A stretch of DNA of 64,000 nt from the NCBI GenBank assembly GCA_029219465.1, contig JAQXTL010000006.1:1-64000 (forward strand), given 5' to 3'. Under the pieces are notes generated by a model. That model was not told the origin of the DNA. It worked only from the letters and a program-made list of their open reading frames with translations, and did not search any database. The translations under genes and the position numbers were made by a program. Source of the stretch: Methanobacteriaceae archaeon. Its GTDB lineage: Archaea; Methanobacteriota; Methanobacteria; Methanobacteriales; Methanobacteriaceae. Every line of letters starts with the position of its first letter. Positions within the stretch are counted from its first letter, which is position 1. Shown here piece after piece: positions 53,088 through 62,524 of the stretch.

Positions 53088-55772
53088 AATTAAATCAATA
53101 GCGGTTTGGATAGCTTCATCCATTTTGTCTGTGTTTTTACCTGCACCTTGTGCTAAAGTAAGACGGCCACCACCGCCACCACCTAATACACCAGCTGCAG
53201 TTTTGATAACTTCATTGATTTTAATTCCATTATCAATTGCGTTTTGAGAAGCTGCACCAACTATTTTACCATCGTTGTTTCCCATAATAACTATGTCTGC
53301 TTTTCCATTGTCGGTAAAGTCAGTAGCTATTTTTTGAAGTTCCTTGAAGTCTGATTCCATTAATTCAGAAACAACTTTTAATCCGTTGATTTCTTCATAG
53401 TCATCAGCAAGTGAATTCATTTTAAGAGAAGCAATTTGTGATTTTAACCTGTCGATTTCGTTTTTCTGTGCTTTCCATTCACTAAAGAATCTGTCACATG
53501 TTTTTGGAAGCTGATCATTGTCAACTTTAAATACTGCAGAACTTTCTCTTAAAAGTTCATTGTCATGTTGCATTGAATCAATTGCAGCAAGACCTGCTGA
53601 GAAATCAATTCTTTCTACACCATCTTGAACCCTTTCGGTTTTGTTGATTTTAATTGGTCCAACAACACCAGTTCTAAGTACGTGTGTACCTGCACAAGCT
53701 TGAACATCTACACCAGGGATTTTAACAACACGAATCATTTTACCAGGAACAATACCTCCTTGGTAGAGTACGAAACCATATAATTCCTGTGCTTCATCTC
53801 TTGTATGGAATTGAATATCTAAATCAATATTTTCCATTACGTATTCGTTTGCTAATTTTTCAATTTCGTTTAATTCTTCTTGAGTAATACGTTTGTAGTG
53901 AGATAAGTCAATACGTGCCCTGGTAAGTCCGTTTTGAGATCCTGCCTGCCAGATGTGTTGACCTAATACTTTTCTTGCAGCTGCAATAACCAAGTGAGTT
54001 CCAGTGTGGTGACGTGCAAGGGTTATTCTTCTTGTCCAGTCGATTTTACCGGTTGCAGTTTTTCCAGCTACATCATCAATATCTCCTTCAATATGGTGTA
54101 ATACGACATTGTTGATTTTTTCTGCGTGTTTAATTTCATATGATTTGCCATCAATTACAACTTCACCAATATCAGAAGGCTGACCTCCTCCTTCAGGATA
54201 GAATGAGGTTTTATCAAAGATTAAACATTTATCGCCGTCTTTTTCGATTAATCCTAAAACTTCGGCTTCAAATTCTTGTTGGTAGAAATCTTTATAGAAT
54301 AATAAATCAGTTTCAGGGAAATCTAATTCAAATGCGGATTTTTTATTGGAAGTATCTTTTTCGTGTGCTCCTGCTACTTGAGTAAAGAAGTTATCTGGAA
54401 CATTAACAGTGAAGTTATCTCCTGCCATTTCAACAACGGTTTCAGGAGGAATTCCGTGAGCATCATATAAGTCAATTAACATGTCAAGAGGCATTTCGTC
54501 TTTGCCTTCTTTTTTAAGTCTTTTAATGGATCTTTTAACAATACTTTTACCTTTTTTAACTGTAGCAGCATATCTTTCTTCTTCTAAAGTGATAATATTC
54601 ATGATGTGTTCTTCACTGTCACGAATTTCAGGATAGAATTTGGATAAGAAATCAAGTTGGATTGCCATTACATCTGCAAGGGATTCTTCCATGTTTAATT
54701 CTTTCATGAAACGAATTGTTCTTCTTAATACTAATCTTGCAAGATATCCTTCTTTTACGTTGGATGGAATAATACCATCAGCAATCATGAATGCAAGACA
54801 ACGTGTGTGGTCTGCAATAATGTAAATTGCTTCCATTGGTTCTGCTGCTTTTAAGTAGTCTTCTAATGTAAGACCTAAACTGTCTGCAACTTGTTGACGG
54901 AGTTCTTTTAAGTCTCCAATATCTTCAATATCCATCATTCCTGCAATTTGTGCATTTCTTCCTTGGACATCTTCATTGATTTCTACACCAGTTAATTCTC
55001 TTAATTTATCAACAACAGGTGCAAAACAAGCATCGTAAGCTGTTGGAGTTCCTTGAGAAATCCATGCAATTCTTTCAAGACCATAACCAGTATCTACAAC
55101 TTTAATTGGAATTTCTTTTTTAGATCCATCTTCTAAAGTTTCGTATTGGATAAACACGAGAGTTGCAAGTTCTACTCCTCTACAACATACTTCATAACAA
55201 GGTCCTTCGTTACCTCCACCAGACCACCATGATTTGATGAAAGTAATCTCTTCAGTATTAATTCCAATTGAGTTGAAAAACTCGTGACATATTCTGATGG
55301 TTTCATCTTCCCAGTAAATGAAGTCATCTTCTTTGTTGATAACTGTATGAGTACCCATAGTAAAACAGGTCATGTGTCTTCCGGTTCTTCCAACATTGTC
55401 AACGTCGTTAAGTCTGATTGAAGGTTGAGCCATTGCAATAGGGTTTGCAGGTGGTTTAACAAGTCCAGATGTAATCCATGGTTGGAAACAGAAAATTGAT
55501 GCTCCAACTAAAAATACGTCATCTCTCCATCTTTTAGCAAGAACTGGATATCTTGGGACGTGTACATGTCCTTCACTTTCTAAAAATTCTCTGAAAACTT
55601 TTTGGATTTCATATAAGTTGTATGGTTTATCAGTAGCAGGATTTGCAATAAAACCGTACTCGTCACATGGAGCGTCCCCACAAGTTTCCCTATCAACTTG
55701 AGAGTAAAACTCTTGTCCACAAGTTTTACAAGTTTGTAGTTTATAACCAAGTTTATCAAAAATTTCTACCAT
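53079..55772 (-). CDS. alaS: Alanyl-tRNA synthetase, archaeal type
   Basis: An 897-residue synthetase. An N-terminal zinc-like group (CKTCGQEFYSQVDRETCGDAPC) typical of archaeal AlaS is followed by the class II catalytic core (RTGRHMTCFTMGTH near residue 128), the editing domain with RHHTGTHLVIAAARKVLG near 595 and VQACAGTHVLRTG near 695, and a C-Ala domain ending in GGGGGGRLTLAQGAG. Complete and of normal length. Confidence 0.97.
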   Translation of the reverse strand: MVEIFDKLGYKLQTCKTCGQEFYSQVDRETCGDAPCDEYGFIANPATDKPYNLYEIQKVFREFLESEGHVHVPRYPVLAKRWRDDVFLVGASIFCFQPWITSGLVKPPANPIAMAQPSIRLNDVDNVGRTGRHMTCFTMGTHTVINKEDDFIYWEDETIRICHEFFNSIGINTEEITFIKSWWSGGGNEGPCYEVCCRGVELATLVFIQYETLEDGSKKEIPIKVVDTGYGLERIAWISQGTPTAYDACFAPVVDKLRELTGVEINEDVQGRNAQIAGMMDIEDIGDLKELRQQVADSLGLTLEDYLKAAEPMEAIYIIADHTRCLAFMIADGIIPSNVKEGYLARLVLRRTIRFMKELNMEESLADVMAIQLDFLSKFYPEIRDSEEHIMNIITLEEERYAATVKKGKSIVKRSIKRLKKEGKDEMPLDMLIDLYDAHGIPPETVVEMAGDNFTVNVPDNFFTQVAGAHEKDTSNKKSAFELDFPETDLLFYKDFYQQEFEAEVLGLIEKDGDKCLIFDKTSFYPEGGGQPSDIGEVVIDGKSYEIKHAEKINNVVLHHIEGDIDDVAGKTATGKIDWTRRITLARHHTGTHLVIAAARKVLGQHIWQAGSQNGLTRARIDLSHYKRITQEELNEIEKLANEYVMENIDLDIQFHTRDEAQELYGFVLYQGGIVPGKMIRVVKIPGVDVQACAGTHVLRTGVVGPIKINKTERVQDGVERIDFSAGLAAIDSMQHDNELLRESSAVFKVDNDQLPKTCDRFFSEWKAQKNEIDRLKSQIASLKMNSLADDYEEINGLKVVSELMESDFKELQKIATDFTDNGKADIVIMGNNDGKIVGAASQNAIDNGIKINEVIKTAAGVLGGGGGGRLTLAQGAGKNTDKMDEAIQTAIDLIKG

Positions 55773-55927
55773 ATGAATCAGTTCAAATTATTTATTAGTA
55801 TATACTATGAATTTTGTTAAATAAATAATTAGTGAAAAAATGTCAGAAAAACTTTGATTTTTAGTAAAAATAGCAGTAAATAAATAGTTGGTTTTTAAGT
55901 AAAAATAAGAATTATTCAGTTATGTAA

Positions 55928-55967
55928 ATAAAAAAAAAAGAAAGGTGATAGATTTAAAAAACCTATC
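55928..55967 (-). terminator. Hairpin terminator at the end of rpl12
   Basis: GATAGATTT (55947-55955) and AAACCTATC (55959-55967) form a 9-bp stem with one G-U pair on the minus-strand RNA and a 3-nt loop, followed by a long T-tract. The rpl12 stop codon TAG lies in the stem. Confidence 0.65.
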
Positions 55968-56265
55968 CGAAGAGAGCACCTAATCCAGCTGCTGCTTCTT
56001 CTTCAGAAGCTTCTTCTTCCTCTTCTTCTTCCTCTTCTTCTTCAGCTGCTTCAGCTGCTACAGGAGCTGCTGCAGGAGCTGCTGCTGCCATAGCAGTAGT
56101 TTCCATAGCTTCGTCAATGTCAACATCTTCTAAAGCTGCGATTAAAGCTTTGATTCTAGCATCATCAGCTTCAATACCTGCTGCTTCAATAATACTTTTA
56201 ACATTTTCTTCGTTAATCTCTTTTTCTGCACTGTGCAAAATCATTGCCGCATATATGTATTCCAT
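55963..56265 (-). CDS. Ribosomal protein P1 (archaeal L12)
   Basis: A 100-residue stalk protein: a helical N-terminal dimerisation domain ([21 protein letters not shown]), an Ala-rich hinge, a run of glutamates and the conserved tail [13 protein letters not shown] that binds elongation factors. The same tail ends the P0 protein encoded just upstream. It is the last gene of the ribosomal stalk operon. Confidence 0.97.
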   Translation of the reverse strand: MEYIYAAMILHSAEKEINEENVKSIIEAAGIEADDARIKALIAALEDVDIDEAMETTAMAAAAPAAAPVAAEAAEEEEEEEEEEEASEEEAAAGLGALFG

Positions 56266-56321
56266 GTTATCACCATTAATTTTATAAAGTGTTAGTTTTT
56301 ACAATAAAAATTATAATAATT

Positions 56322-57329
56322 TTAACCGAAGAGAGCTCCTAACCCAGCTGCTGCTTCTTCTTCACTACTTTCTTCTTCTTCCTCTTCTTCCTCTTCTTCA
56401 ACAACTTCTTCAACTACTGGAGCAGCTGCTACAGCAACGTTGGAAAGTTTGTCAGCTAATTCGTCGTCAATTGCGCCTTCAGTATCAGCTACTTCGGATG
56501 CGATTGCTAACATTTTAGCTTGAGCTAAACCAATGATCGGTTCAGCAGTTTCAGAGGTTACAATTGCTCCTTCTACACCAACATTAATAGCTCTGGTGTA
56601 TGCGAGAGTAATGATAGTGGAAATAGTTTCATCAGTAGGGATTGCTGCGTTTACAGATAAGTTAAATGCATTTCTGAATGCATTTTGAACGTCAGCTAAT
56701 GTTTGTTCTTCGTCGATTGCAAGTATGTCGGAAGTATAAACTGCTTCTTCTTCATATACTGCTTTTAAATCGATTCCTACTTCCATAGGATTAATATCCA
56801 TTCTGGATAAGGTTGCTGCTACTTGTTTGGAAACTTCTTCGCCAGCTTTTACGACGACAGTTTCTTTTTGTACGCAGATTTTACCTTTATCAATTTTAGC
56901 AGGAATTCCAACTTGTTGTAATTCACCTAAGAAAGGACCTGGTTCAAAACCGGTGTCTCCTTCAGGTACAATAATATCATCAGAAGCGATAGATCCTGGT
57001 TTAGCAGGAGCTGAAGTTTTGCTGTCTTCTAATATTTTGTATAATCTGAAAGGATTCATTTCAGTAGCAATAATTGCAACTTGACCTTCCATATGTTCGG
57101 ATAAATCAACAATGTTGTTTTTATCAGCATTACAATCTTCAAGAGCTAATTCAATAAGATTGATTTTAGACATTCTGATTACAGCTTTACCGTTGAGAGA
57201 TTTTCTCATTTCTTGGAGCTGTTTTGCAGGAATGTTCATTAAGTCAACAATACCGATTACTTCGTGTTGATTAATGAGTTCTTTGAGCTCTTGGACTTCT
57301 TCCTTTTTCCATTCTGCAACATGAGCCAT
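56322..57329 (-). CDS. Ribosomal protein P0 (archaeal L10)
   Basis: A 335-residue P0 protein with the rRNA-binding domain at the start ([21 protein letters not shown]) and the stalk domain and helical spine for P1 dimers at the end. The C-terminus has an acidic run and the same GLGALFG tail as P1. Its start overlaps the L1 stop by one base. Confidence 0.97.
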   Translation of the reverse strand: MAHVAEWKKEEVQELKELINQHEVIGIVDLMNIPAKQLQEMRKSLNGKAVIRMSKINLIELALEDCNADKNNIVDLSEHMEGQVAIIATEMNPFRLYKILEDSKTSAPAKPGSIASDDIIVPEGDTGFEPGPFLGELQQVGIPAKIDKGKICVQKETVVVKAGEEVSKQVAATLSRMDINPMEVGIDLKAVYEEEAVYTSDILAIDEEQTLADVQNAFRNAFNLSVNAAIPTDETISTIITLAYTRAINVGVEGAIVTSETAEPIIGLAQAKMLAIASEVADTEGAIDDELADKLSNVAVAAAPVVEEVVEEEEEEEEEESSEEEAAAGLGALFG

Positions 57330-57967
57330 TAGATCACCCTCACTACTGGTCCCATAGTTGTTTTAATAAACATGGACTTGATTTGACTTCTTCCTTTTTC
57401 TAAATTGCGGTCTAAGACTGTAAGAACAGTTTCCACATTTTCAGCTATATCCTCGTCTGACATGTCTTGGCTTCCAACAACAATTTGAATACTTGCTTGT
57501 TGTTTTACACCAACTTTGACAGTACTTTGTAATCTGTCTAAAAGAGGAGCTAATTTAATACTTGCAGGTACTGGTTTTGGCATTTTACCACGAGGACCGA
57601 GTACTGGACCTAAGAACCTACCAACAAGTGGCATCATATCAGCTTGAGCTACTAAGAAATCAACAGAGTTTGCCATTTTTTTAGCGGATTTTCTGTCTTT
57701 TCCGAAAGCTTCTAAATCTCCTTTATTAATTACAGTGTCAAGACCAGCTTCTTTAGCTTGAACAATGAGTTCCCCATCAGCAATGACTCCAATTTTAACA
57801 TCTTTGCCACGGCCGTTAGGAAGAGTAACTTCCTCATTAAACCTATTTTCTGGTTTTTTGACATCTAAGTCACGGATATTAATAATAATATCTACGGACT
57901 CAGTGAAGTTTCTCGGCTTAGATTGTTCTTTTGCCTCCTTCACCGCGTTAATTACATCTTGTGTCAT
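57329..57967 (-). CDS. Ribosomal protein L1
   Basis: A 212-residue L1 of the large subunit's stalk. The segment [20 protein letters not shown] near residue 125 is the RNA-binding hallmark of L1. The 177-nt gap to rpl11 and a hairpin right before the start suggest feedback control of this operon by L1, as known in methanogens. GGGGGAT lies before ATG. Confidence 0.97.
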   Translation of the reverse strand: MTQDVINAVKEAKEQSKPRNFTESVDIIINIRDLDVKKPENRFNEEVTLPNGRGKDVKIGVIADGELIVQAKEAGLDTVINKGDLEAFGKDRKSAKKMANSVDFLVAQADMMPLVGRFLGPVLGPRGKMPKPVPASIKLAPLLDRLQSTVKVGVKQQASIQIVVGSQDMSDEDIAENVETVLTVLDRNLEKGRSQIKSMFIKTTMGPVVRVI

Positions 57968-57969
57968 AT

Positions 57970-58003
57970 TAATCCCCCATGAACATAATGTTCATTGGAT
58001 AAA
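57970..58003 (-). promoter_or_regulatory. Candidate L1-binding hairpin in rpl1 leader
   Basis: On the minus strand ATCC/GGAT (58000-57997 with 57975-57972) and ATGAAC/GTTCAT stack around an asymmetric internal loop (A opposite GGG), ending at the ribosome binding site. Two short helices flanking an asymmetric loop is the general shape of L1 mRNA targets, which in Methanothermobacter lie in the leader. The exact sequence rule was not checked. Confidence 0.4.
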
Positions 58004-58144
58004 TTTGGTTTCATGAGTATCGATTACAAGAAAAAAATTCTTAAACGATTGCATGAATTAAAAACAGTATATCAATTATAATCGTAATTATAACGTCATA
58101 TACACTGTATTTATTAACTTAATTTAAATTTAACAATATAATAT

Positions 58145-58627
58145 CTATTCTACTAAGATATCATCATATTTTCCAGCATCAACATCTTTTTGTGCTTCTC
58201 TTGGGTCTTTACCATCAACAGATAATCCCATACTAACACAGGTTCCCATGACTTCTTTGATACCTGATTTGTAATCGTTAGCGAGTAATGAATCGAATTT
58301 CATTCTAGCGATTTTAAATGCAGTTTCAATTGGCAAGTCATTAACAATATCTAAACCTGGTTCATGAGAAGCTTTTTCGATGCCTAACTCTTCCATGATA
58401 AGAGCAGTTGTAGGCGGAGTACCAATTTCAATTTCGAAATCTTTAGTATCTCTGTCGATAATAACTTTAACAGGCACTTTCATACCTGCGAAATCAGCAC
58501 TTTTCTTATTAATTTCTTCAACTACTTGCATCATGTTAATACCGAAAGGTCCTAAAGCTGGACCTAATGGTGGACCAGGAGTAGCAGTTCCACCCTCGAT
58601 AAGAACTTCGACTGTATCTTTAGCCAT
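58145..58627 (-). CDS. Ribosomal protein L11
   Basis: A 160-residue L11 of the GTPase centre. The start [29 protein letters not shown] is the proline-rich motif near the thiostrepton site of the family. It overlaps the Spt5 stop by one base, showing coupled translation with the transcription factor gene. Confidence 0.97.
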   Translation of the reverse strand: MAKDTVEVLIEGGTATPGPPLGPALGPFGINMMQVVEEINKKSADFAGMKVPVKVIIDRDTKDFEIEIGTPPTTALIMEELGIEKASHEPGLDIVNDLPIETAFKIARMKFDSLLANDYKSGIKEVMGTCVSMGLSVDGKDPREAQKDVDAGKYDDILVE

Positions 58628-59097
58628 CAGTCAGCCTCCTTTTGAATTATTCTAATTTGATCAGCTTTAACAGTAACTGGTATAGGTACTGCAGCTTCTA
58701 TTAACTCAAGAACGACTTCTTCACGTGATTCGTCAATACGAACCACTTTTGCTCTTTCTCCTTTAAATGGACCAGAAATAAGCTCAACAATACTTCCTTT
58801 TTGAATAGAGGAAATAATAGGCTCTGGTTTTAAGAATCTTTTAACCTCTTCGAAGCTAATGGTAGCATTACCACCAACAACACCTCTTAAATGTTGTACC
58901 TTCAAATCAGGGTTTCTAAGATCTATTTTTGTTGAGGATTCAACTAAAATATATCCTTTTAAAGATTCCGGAACAAGAATTGATGAAATGCCTACGCCTT
59001 CAACGGTCCTAGCCTTACGAGCTAAGAGCCTAGCAACATTCCTTTCCTGTCCTGCGGATGTTTTAAGAGCATATATGGAACTATTAGTATCTTCCAT
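58627..59097 (-). CDS. spt5: Transcription elongation factor Spt5 (NusG)
   Basis: A 156-residue archaeal Spt5 with the NGN domain ([17 protein letters not shown] near residue 15) and a KOW domain ([25 protein letters not shown] near 95). With Spt4 it increases RNA polymerase processivity. It stands between secE and rpl11 as in most archaea. Confidence 0.95.
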   Translation of the reverse strand: MEDTNSSIYALKTSAGQERNVARLLARKARTVEGVGISSILVPESLKGYILVESSTKIDLRNPDLKVQHLRGVVGGNATISFEEVKRFLKPEPIISSIQKGSIVELISGPFKGERAKVVRIDESREEVVLELIEAAVPIPVTVKADQIRIIQKEAD

Positions 59098-59340
59098 AAA
59101 AAATTCACCTATTTTTAAAATTTTTTCTTGTTAATAAAATCATACATTAAGTTAAAAATATTATAAAAGCCATAATTTTCAAGAAGAAAAATATCTTGAA
59201 AATGGAATTCTATAATATGAATATCTATATAAATAATAGTATTTAAAAGTTTTTAAAAAAATGATATTTTTAACAAAAATCAAGCATTACAAAAATTTTA
59301 TTATAATTAAAAAATATCAAAAAAATAAAAAAGTTGGGTT

Positions 59341-59520
59341 TTATAATCCGATTAAGGATCCTAATAAAACAATAACAAACCCGATTACACCAATAACTGC
59401 AACTCCTAATAAGGAAATTTTAGCTAATTCAGTGTATTCTCTTCCATCAGGTTTTTTAGCTACTTTCAATACTCTTTTAGCATCTTTGATAAATTTATTA
59501 AAACTTTCTTGAACATTCAT
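59341..59520 (-). CDS. secE: Protein translocase SecE/Sec61 gamma
   Basis: A 59-residue protein: an amphipathic N-terminal helix (NKFIKDAKRVLKVAKKPDGREY) followed by one membrane helix (ISLLGVAVIGVIGFVIVLLG, residues 37-56). This is the size and layout of archaeal SecE, which clamps SecY. It starts at ATG 59520. It lies in the ftsZ-secE-spt5-rpl11 order conserved in archaea. A 243-nt AT-rich gap separates it from spt5. Confidence 0.93.
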   Translation of the reverse strand: MNVQESFNKFIKDAKRVLKVAKKPDGREYTELAKISLLGVAVIGVIGFVIVLLGSLIGL

Positions 59521-59637
59521 TTAAATAACCAAAATTAAAAATTTTTATAAAATATAATAAAATAATAGTAATAAGTTAATTTTTAGTTTAAACATTAATA
59601 AATGTTTGCATTTTTCAAAAAAAATAAAAAATTAAAA

Positions 59638-60774
59638 TTAGAAGACTCCATCAATGAAATCATCTAATTGGTCATCAGCAGATTTGCTTTCTGATTTTTC
59701 TTCAGCATATTCAAGCTCATACTCTTTATCAGAGCTATTGCCTGTTTTAATACCTGAAACAACCACAGTGGTTCTAACAGTATTTTGAAGACTTTCATCA
59801 ATTTGAGTACCCCAAATAATGTTAGCTTCAGGATCTAATTTATCAGCAACAACTTGAACGATTTTTTCAGCTTCATGTAATGTTAAATCAGAACTACCAG
59901 ATATGTTAACTAATGCACCAGTAGCATTTGAAATATCGATATCTAATAATGGGCTGCTTAATGCTTCATGTACAGATTCTAAAGCTCTGTCGCCGGTATC
60001 GGATTCACCCATACCAATCATAGCCATTCCAGAACCACCCATGATACTTCTAATATCAGCAAAGTCTAAACTTACAAGACCTTTTTTAGTAATTAATTCT
60101 GTAATTCCTTTAACAGCTCTTCCTAAAATTTCATCAGATACCATAAATGCTTTGTTTAAAGGTAAGTTAGGTGCAACTTCTAATAATTTATCATTTGGGA
60201 TTACAATAACAGTGTCAGCAGAATCTTGAAGTTTTTCTAAACCTTGTTCAGCATTTTCTCTTCTCTTAATACCTTCTGCTGAAAATGGCATGGTAGCCAC
60301 AGCAACAGTTAATGCACCTAATTTTTTAGAAAGTTTAGATATGATTGGTGCAGAACCAGTTCCAGTTCCTCCACCAAGACCACAGGTAACAAATACCATG
60401 TCTGCGCCTTCTAATTCATCTCTAATTTCATCTTCACTTTCTTCAGCACATTCTTCTCCAACAGCAGGTTCTCCACCAGCACCTAATCCTTTAGAAGTTT
60501 TTCTACCTAAGAGGATTTTTTTAGTAGATTGGCTGTAAAATAAATCTTGAGCATCAGTATTTACTGCAATTGTAGTTGCTCCTTCAATACCCATCTCATT
60601 TAATCTTGAAATAGTGTTGTTTCCAGCTCCACCAGCACCAACAACATAAATATTAGTTTTAGCGCCTTTAATCATCTCAATAAGCTCATCATCAATATCA
60701 GAAGAGAGCTTTTCAGGAGCTTTTTCTTCCATTCTTTGTTCAGATTCTTTGATTGCATCATCTATAATTTTCAC
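59638..60774 (-). CDS. ftsZ: Cell division GTPase FtsZ
   Basis: A 378-residue tubulin-like GTPase. The GTP loop [17 protein letters not shown] near residue 134 is the tubulin signature, and [15 protein letters not shown] near 45 and NTDAQDL near 73 are other nucleotide contacts. The N-terminal ~40 residues are acidic and variable, as in the archaeal FtsZ1 type. It forms the division ring. It is 118 nt upstream of secE and ends in a T-rich region without a hairpin. Confidence 0.95.
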   Translation of the reverse strand: MKIIDDAIKESEQRMEEKAPEKLSSDIDDELIEMIKGAKTNIYVVGAGGAGNNTISRLNEMGIEGATTIAVNTDAQDLFYSQSTKKILLGRKTSKGLGAGGEPAVGEECAEESEDEIRDELEGADMVFVTCGLGGGTGTGSAPIISKLSKKLGALTVAVATMPFSAEGIKRRENAEQGLEKLQDSADTVIVIPNDKLLEVAPNLPLNKAFMVSDEILGRAVKGITELITKKGLVSLDFADIRSIMGGSGMAMIGMGESDTGDRALESVHEALSSPLLDIDISNATGALVNISGSSDLTLHEAEKIVQVVADKLDPEANIIWGTQIDESLQNTVRTTVVVSGIKTGNSSDKEYELEYAEEKSESKSADDQLDDFIDGVF

Positions 60775-60897
60775 GAATTAACCCCACAGTCTCGCTTTTA
60801 AAATAAATTGTTAAGTATTTCTATTTTTACTAATATTTAAATGCAACTAATCATATATAAATATTACAAATTTTTTAAAAACATGGATAATAATTAA

Positions 60898-61467
60898 TTA
60901 ATCCCTTGGCATAGCAATAATCTCATGAATTTTCAAATCAAATAGATTTTTAGCATTAACCGGAGTTAAAATAACTGCACTGTCAATACCATGAGCCCTA
61001 CCACCAACAGCAATTATCTCTTCACCAACAGGAATTAAACCTGCATCAGCAGCCATAATTGAAATTTCTGCACCTACTTTAATACCATGTGAGAACATTC
61101 TAAAGGTATCAGCTACAACATCCAATGGAGAAATTCCGCCGTACTTATTGGTGACTCCTCTTGCAGCACCACTGAATGCATGGCATCCAAAGTATGTTTT
61201 AATTCCAACAGCTTCAAGTTTTTTAAGCATTTCTTCAGAAATATCTGATTCATTATCCCCACTAAATCCCATGTGGTGAGTTACATTAATAATTTCTACT
61301 TTATCACCAACAGCCTCATGCAATTTTAATGCAGATTCGCCTGTAGCGGAAGCTATTAAAATTCTTTTAATGTCAGTCATGTCTAATTTATCTTTAATTG
61401 CTGAAATTAATTCATCTGTATAATCATTACCTTCTTTTTCAAAATATGTAATAAATTTTCTTGCCAT
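60898..61467 (-). CDS. Pyruvate kinase C-terminal-like domain protein
   Basis: A 189-residue protein matching the alpha/beta C-terminal domain of pyruvate kinase without the catalytic barrel. The segment RILIASATGESALKLHEAV near residue 33 and the following THHMGF form the core. The ATG at 61467 (MARKFITYF) is preferred over the upstream in-frame codon, because the extra 38 residues are unlike the family and overlap the divergent gene's region. Role unknown. Confidence 0.75.
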   Translation of the reverse strand: MARKFITYFEKEGNDYTDELISAIKDKLDMTDIKRILIASATGESALKLHEAVGDKVEIINVTHHMGFSGDNESDISEEMLKKLEAVGIKTYFGCHAFSGAARGVTNKYGGISPLDVVADTFRMFSHGIKVGAEISIMAADAGLIPVGEEIIAVGGRAHGIDSAVILTPVNAKNLFDLKIHEIIAMPRD

Positions 61468-61543
61468 AACAATACATCCCAAATAGATAATATAAAATAG
61501 TCTATGATATATATTATTCATATCAATATAATTAAAGATTTTT

Positions 61544-62404
61544 ATGAGCGATAAAAAATTAGAAAATATAAAACATGTCATTAACGGAGATTACATAGTA
61601 ATCCCAATTGAAACAGGTTATATTAAACCAAATGACGATTTAGATGTGATTATCGAACCTGCAAAAGAATTGATGCAAGACGGTGATTACTTAGTAATTG
61701 CAGAAACACCTATTTCAGTTTCACAGGGCAGATTAATCGACGAATCAGAATATTCTCCATCACTTACTGCTAAATTGCTAACAACAGTATGGAGTAAATA
61801 TTTATGGGGATATGTCTTAGGACCACTTTTAGGAATTAAAAAAAGAACCATTAAAAACCTAAGAAAACTACCTAAAGAAACTTATGCTCACAAAGAAGTA
61901 GTTTTACAATTATATGGTCTTAAACATGCTCTTAAACCAGCATCAGAAGCAGGAATTGATTTAAGTAATGCGCCTGGAACCTGTGTTTCACTTCTTCCCG
62001 AAAATCCTGAAAAAGTAGCTAAGCAATTGAAAAACAGGATTGGTAAAGATGTATGTGTTATGATTATTGATACTGATGCAACATATATGAAAAATGGAAA
62101 TTACTTTACAGGACTTCCTATTGCAATTGATGGAATTGATGCAGACAATGGATTTTTCGGATATGTGAAAGGACAGTTATGTGAAAATATGGGATCAACA
62201 CCATTGGGATGCAGTGAAAAGATGGATGTTGAAAGTGCTTTAAAAATAGCCAACATTGCAGAAGATTATCAAAAATCACTTTCCACTGAAATGAAAACCA
62301 TTCACAGCGTTAAAGAAGTTCTTGGAACTGAATTTGACGAAGTAACAATAGAAGCACTTGATTCTATTACTCATACTCCCGCAGTGATTATACGAAAAAT
62401 CTAA
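61544..62404 (+). CDS. CofE-like (F420-0:gamma-glutamyl ligase superfamily) protein
   Basis: A 286-residue protein with the CofE-like start (YIVIPIETGYIKPNDDLDVII), the segment DYLVIAETPISVSQGR near residue 48, and DVCVMIIDTDATYMKNG near 170. It is longer than typical CofE (about 250) and diverged, so it may be a second, specialised member adding glutamate to F420 or a related cofactor. No clear ribosome binding site precedes ATG. Divergent from the PK_C gene. Confidence 0.65.
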   Translation: MSDKKLENIKHVINGDYIVIPIETGYIKPNDDLDVIIEPAKELMQDGDYLVIAETPISVSQGRLIDESEYSPSLTAKLLTTVWSKYLWGYVLGPLLGIKKRTIKNLRKLPKETYAHKEVVLQLYGLKHALKPASEAGIDLSNAPGTCVSLLPENPEKVAKQLKNRIGKDVCVMIIDTDATYMKNGNYFTGLPIAIDGIDADNGFFGYVKGQLCENMGSTPLGCSEKMDVESALKIANIAEDYQKSLSTEMKTIHSVKEVLGTEFDEVTIEALDSITHTPAVIIRKI

Positions 62405-62524
62405 CCATTACCAATTAATTTTATTATTATATAATACACATTAAGAAAATTTTATATTAATCAAGTAACATATATTATATGATGAATTTTTTTCATTATA
62501 AGTTATAAGTACAGGATGATTTAA

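Noticed and set aside
55985-56400. GAA/TCTTCT-rich repeats in rpl12 and rpl10
   Set aside because: They encode the acidic runs and the shared GLGALFG tails of stalk proteins P1 and P0, which are normal for archaea.
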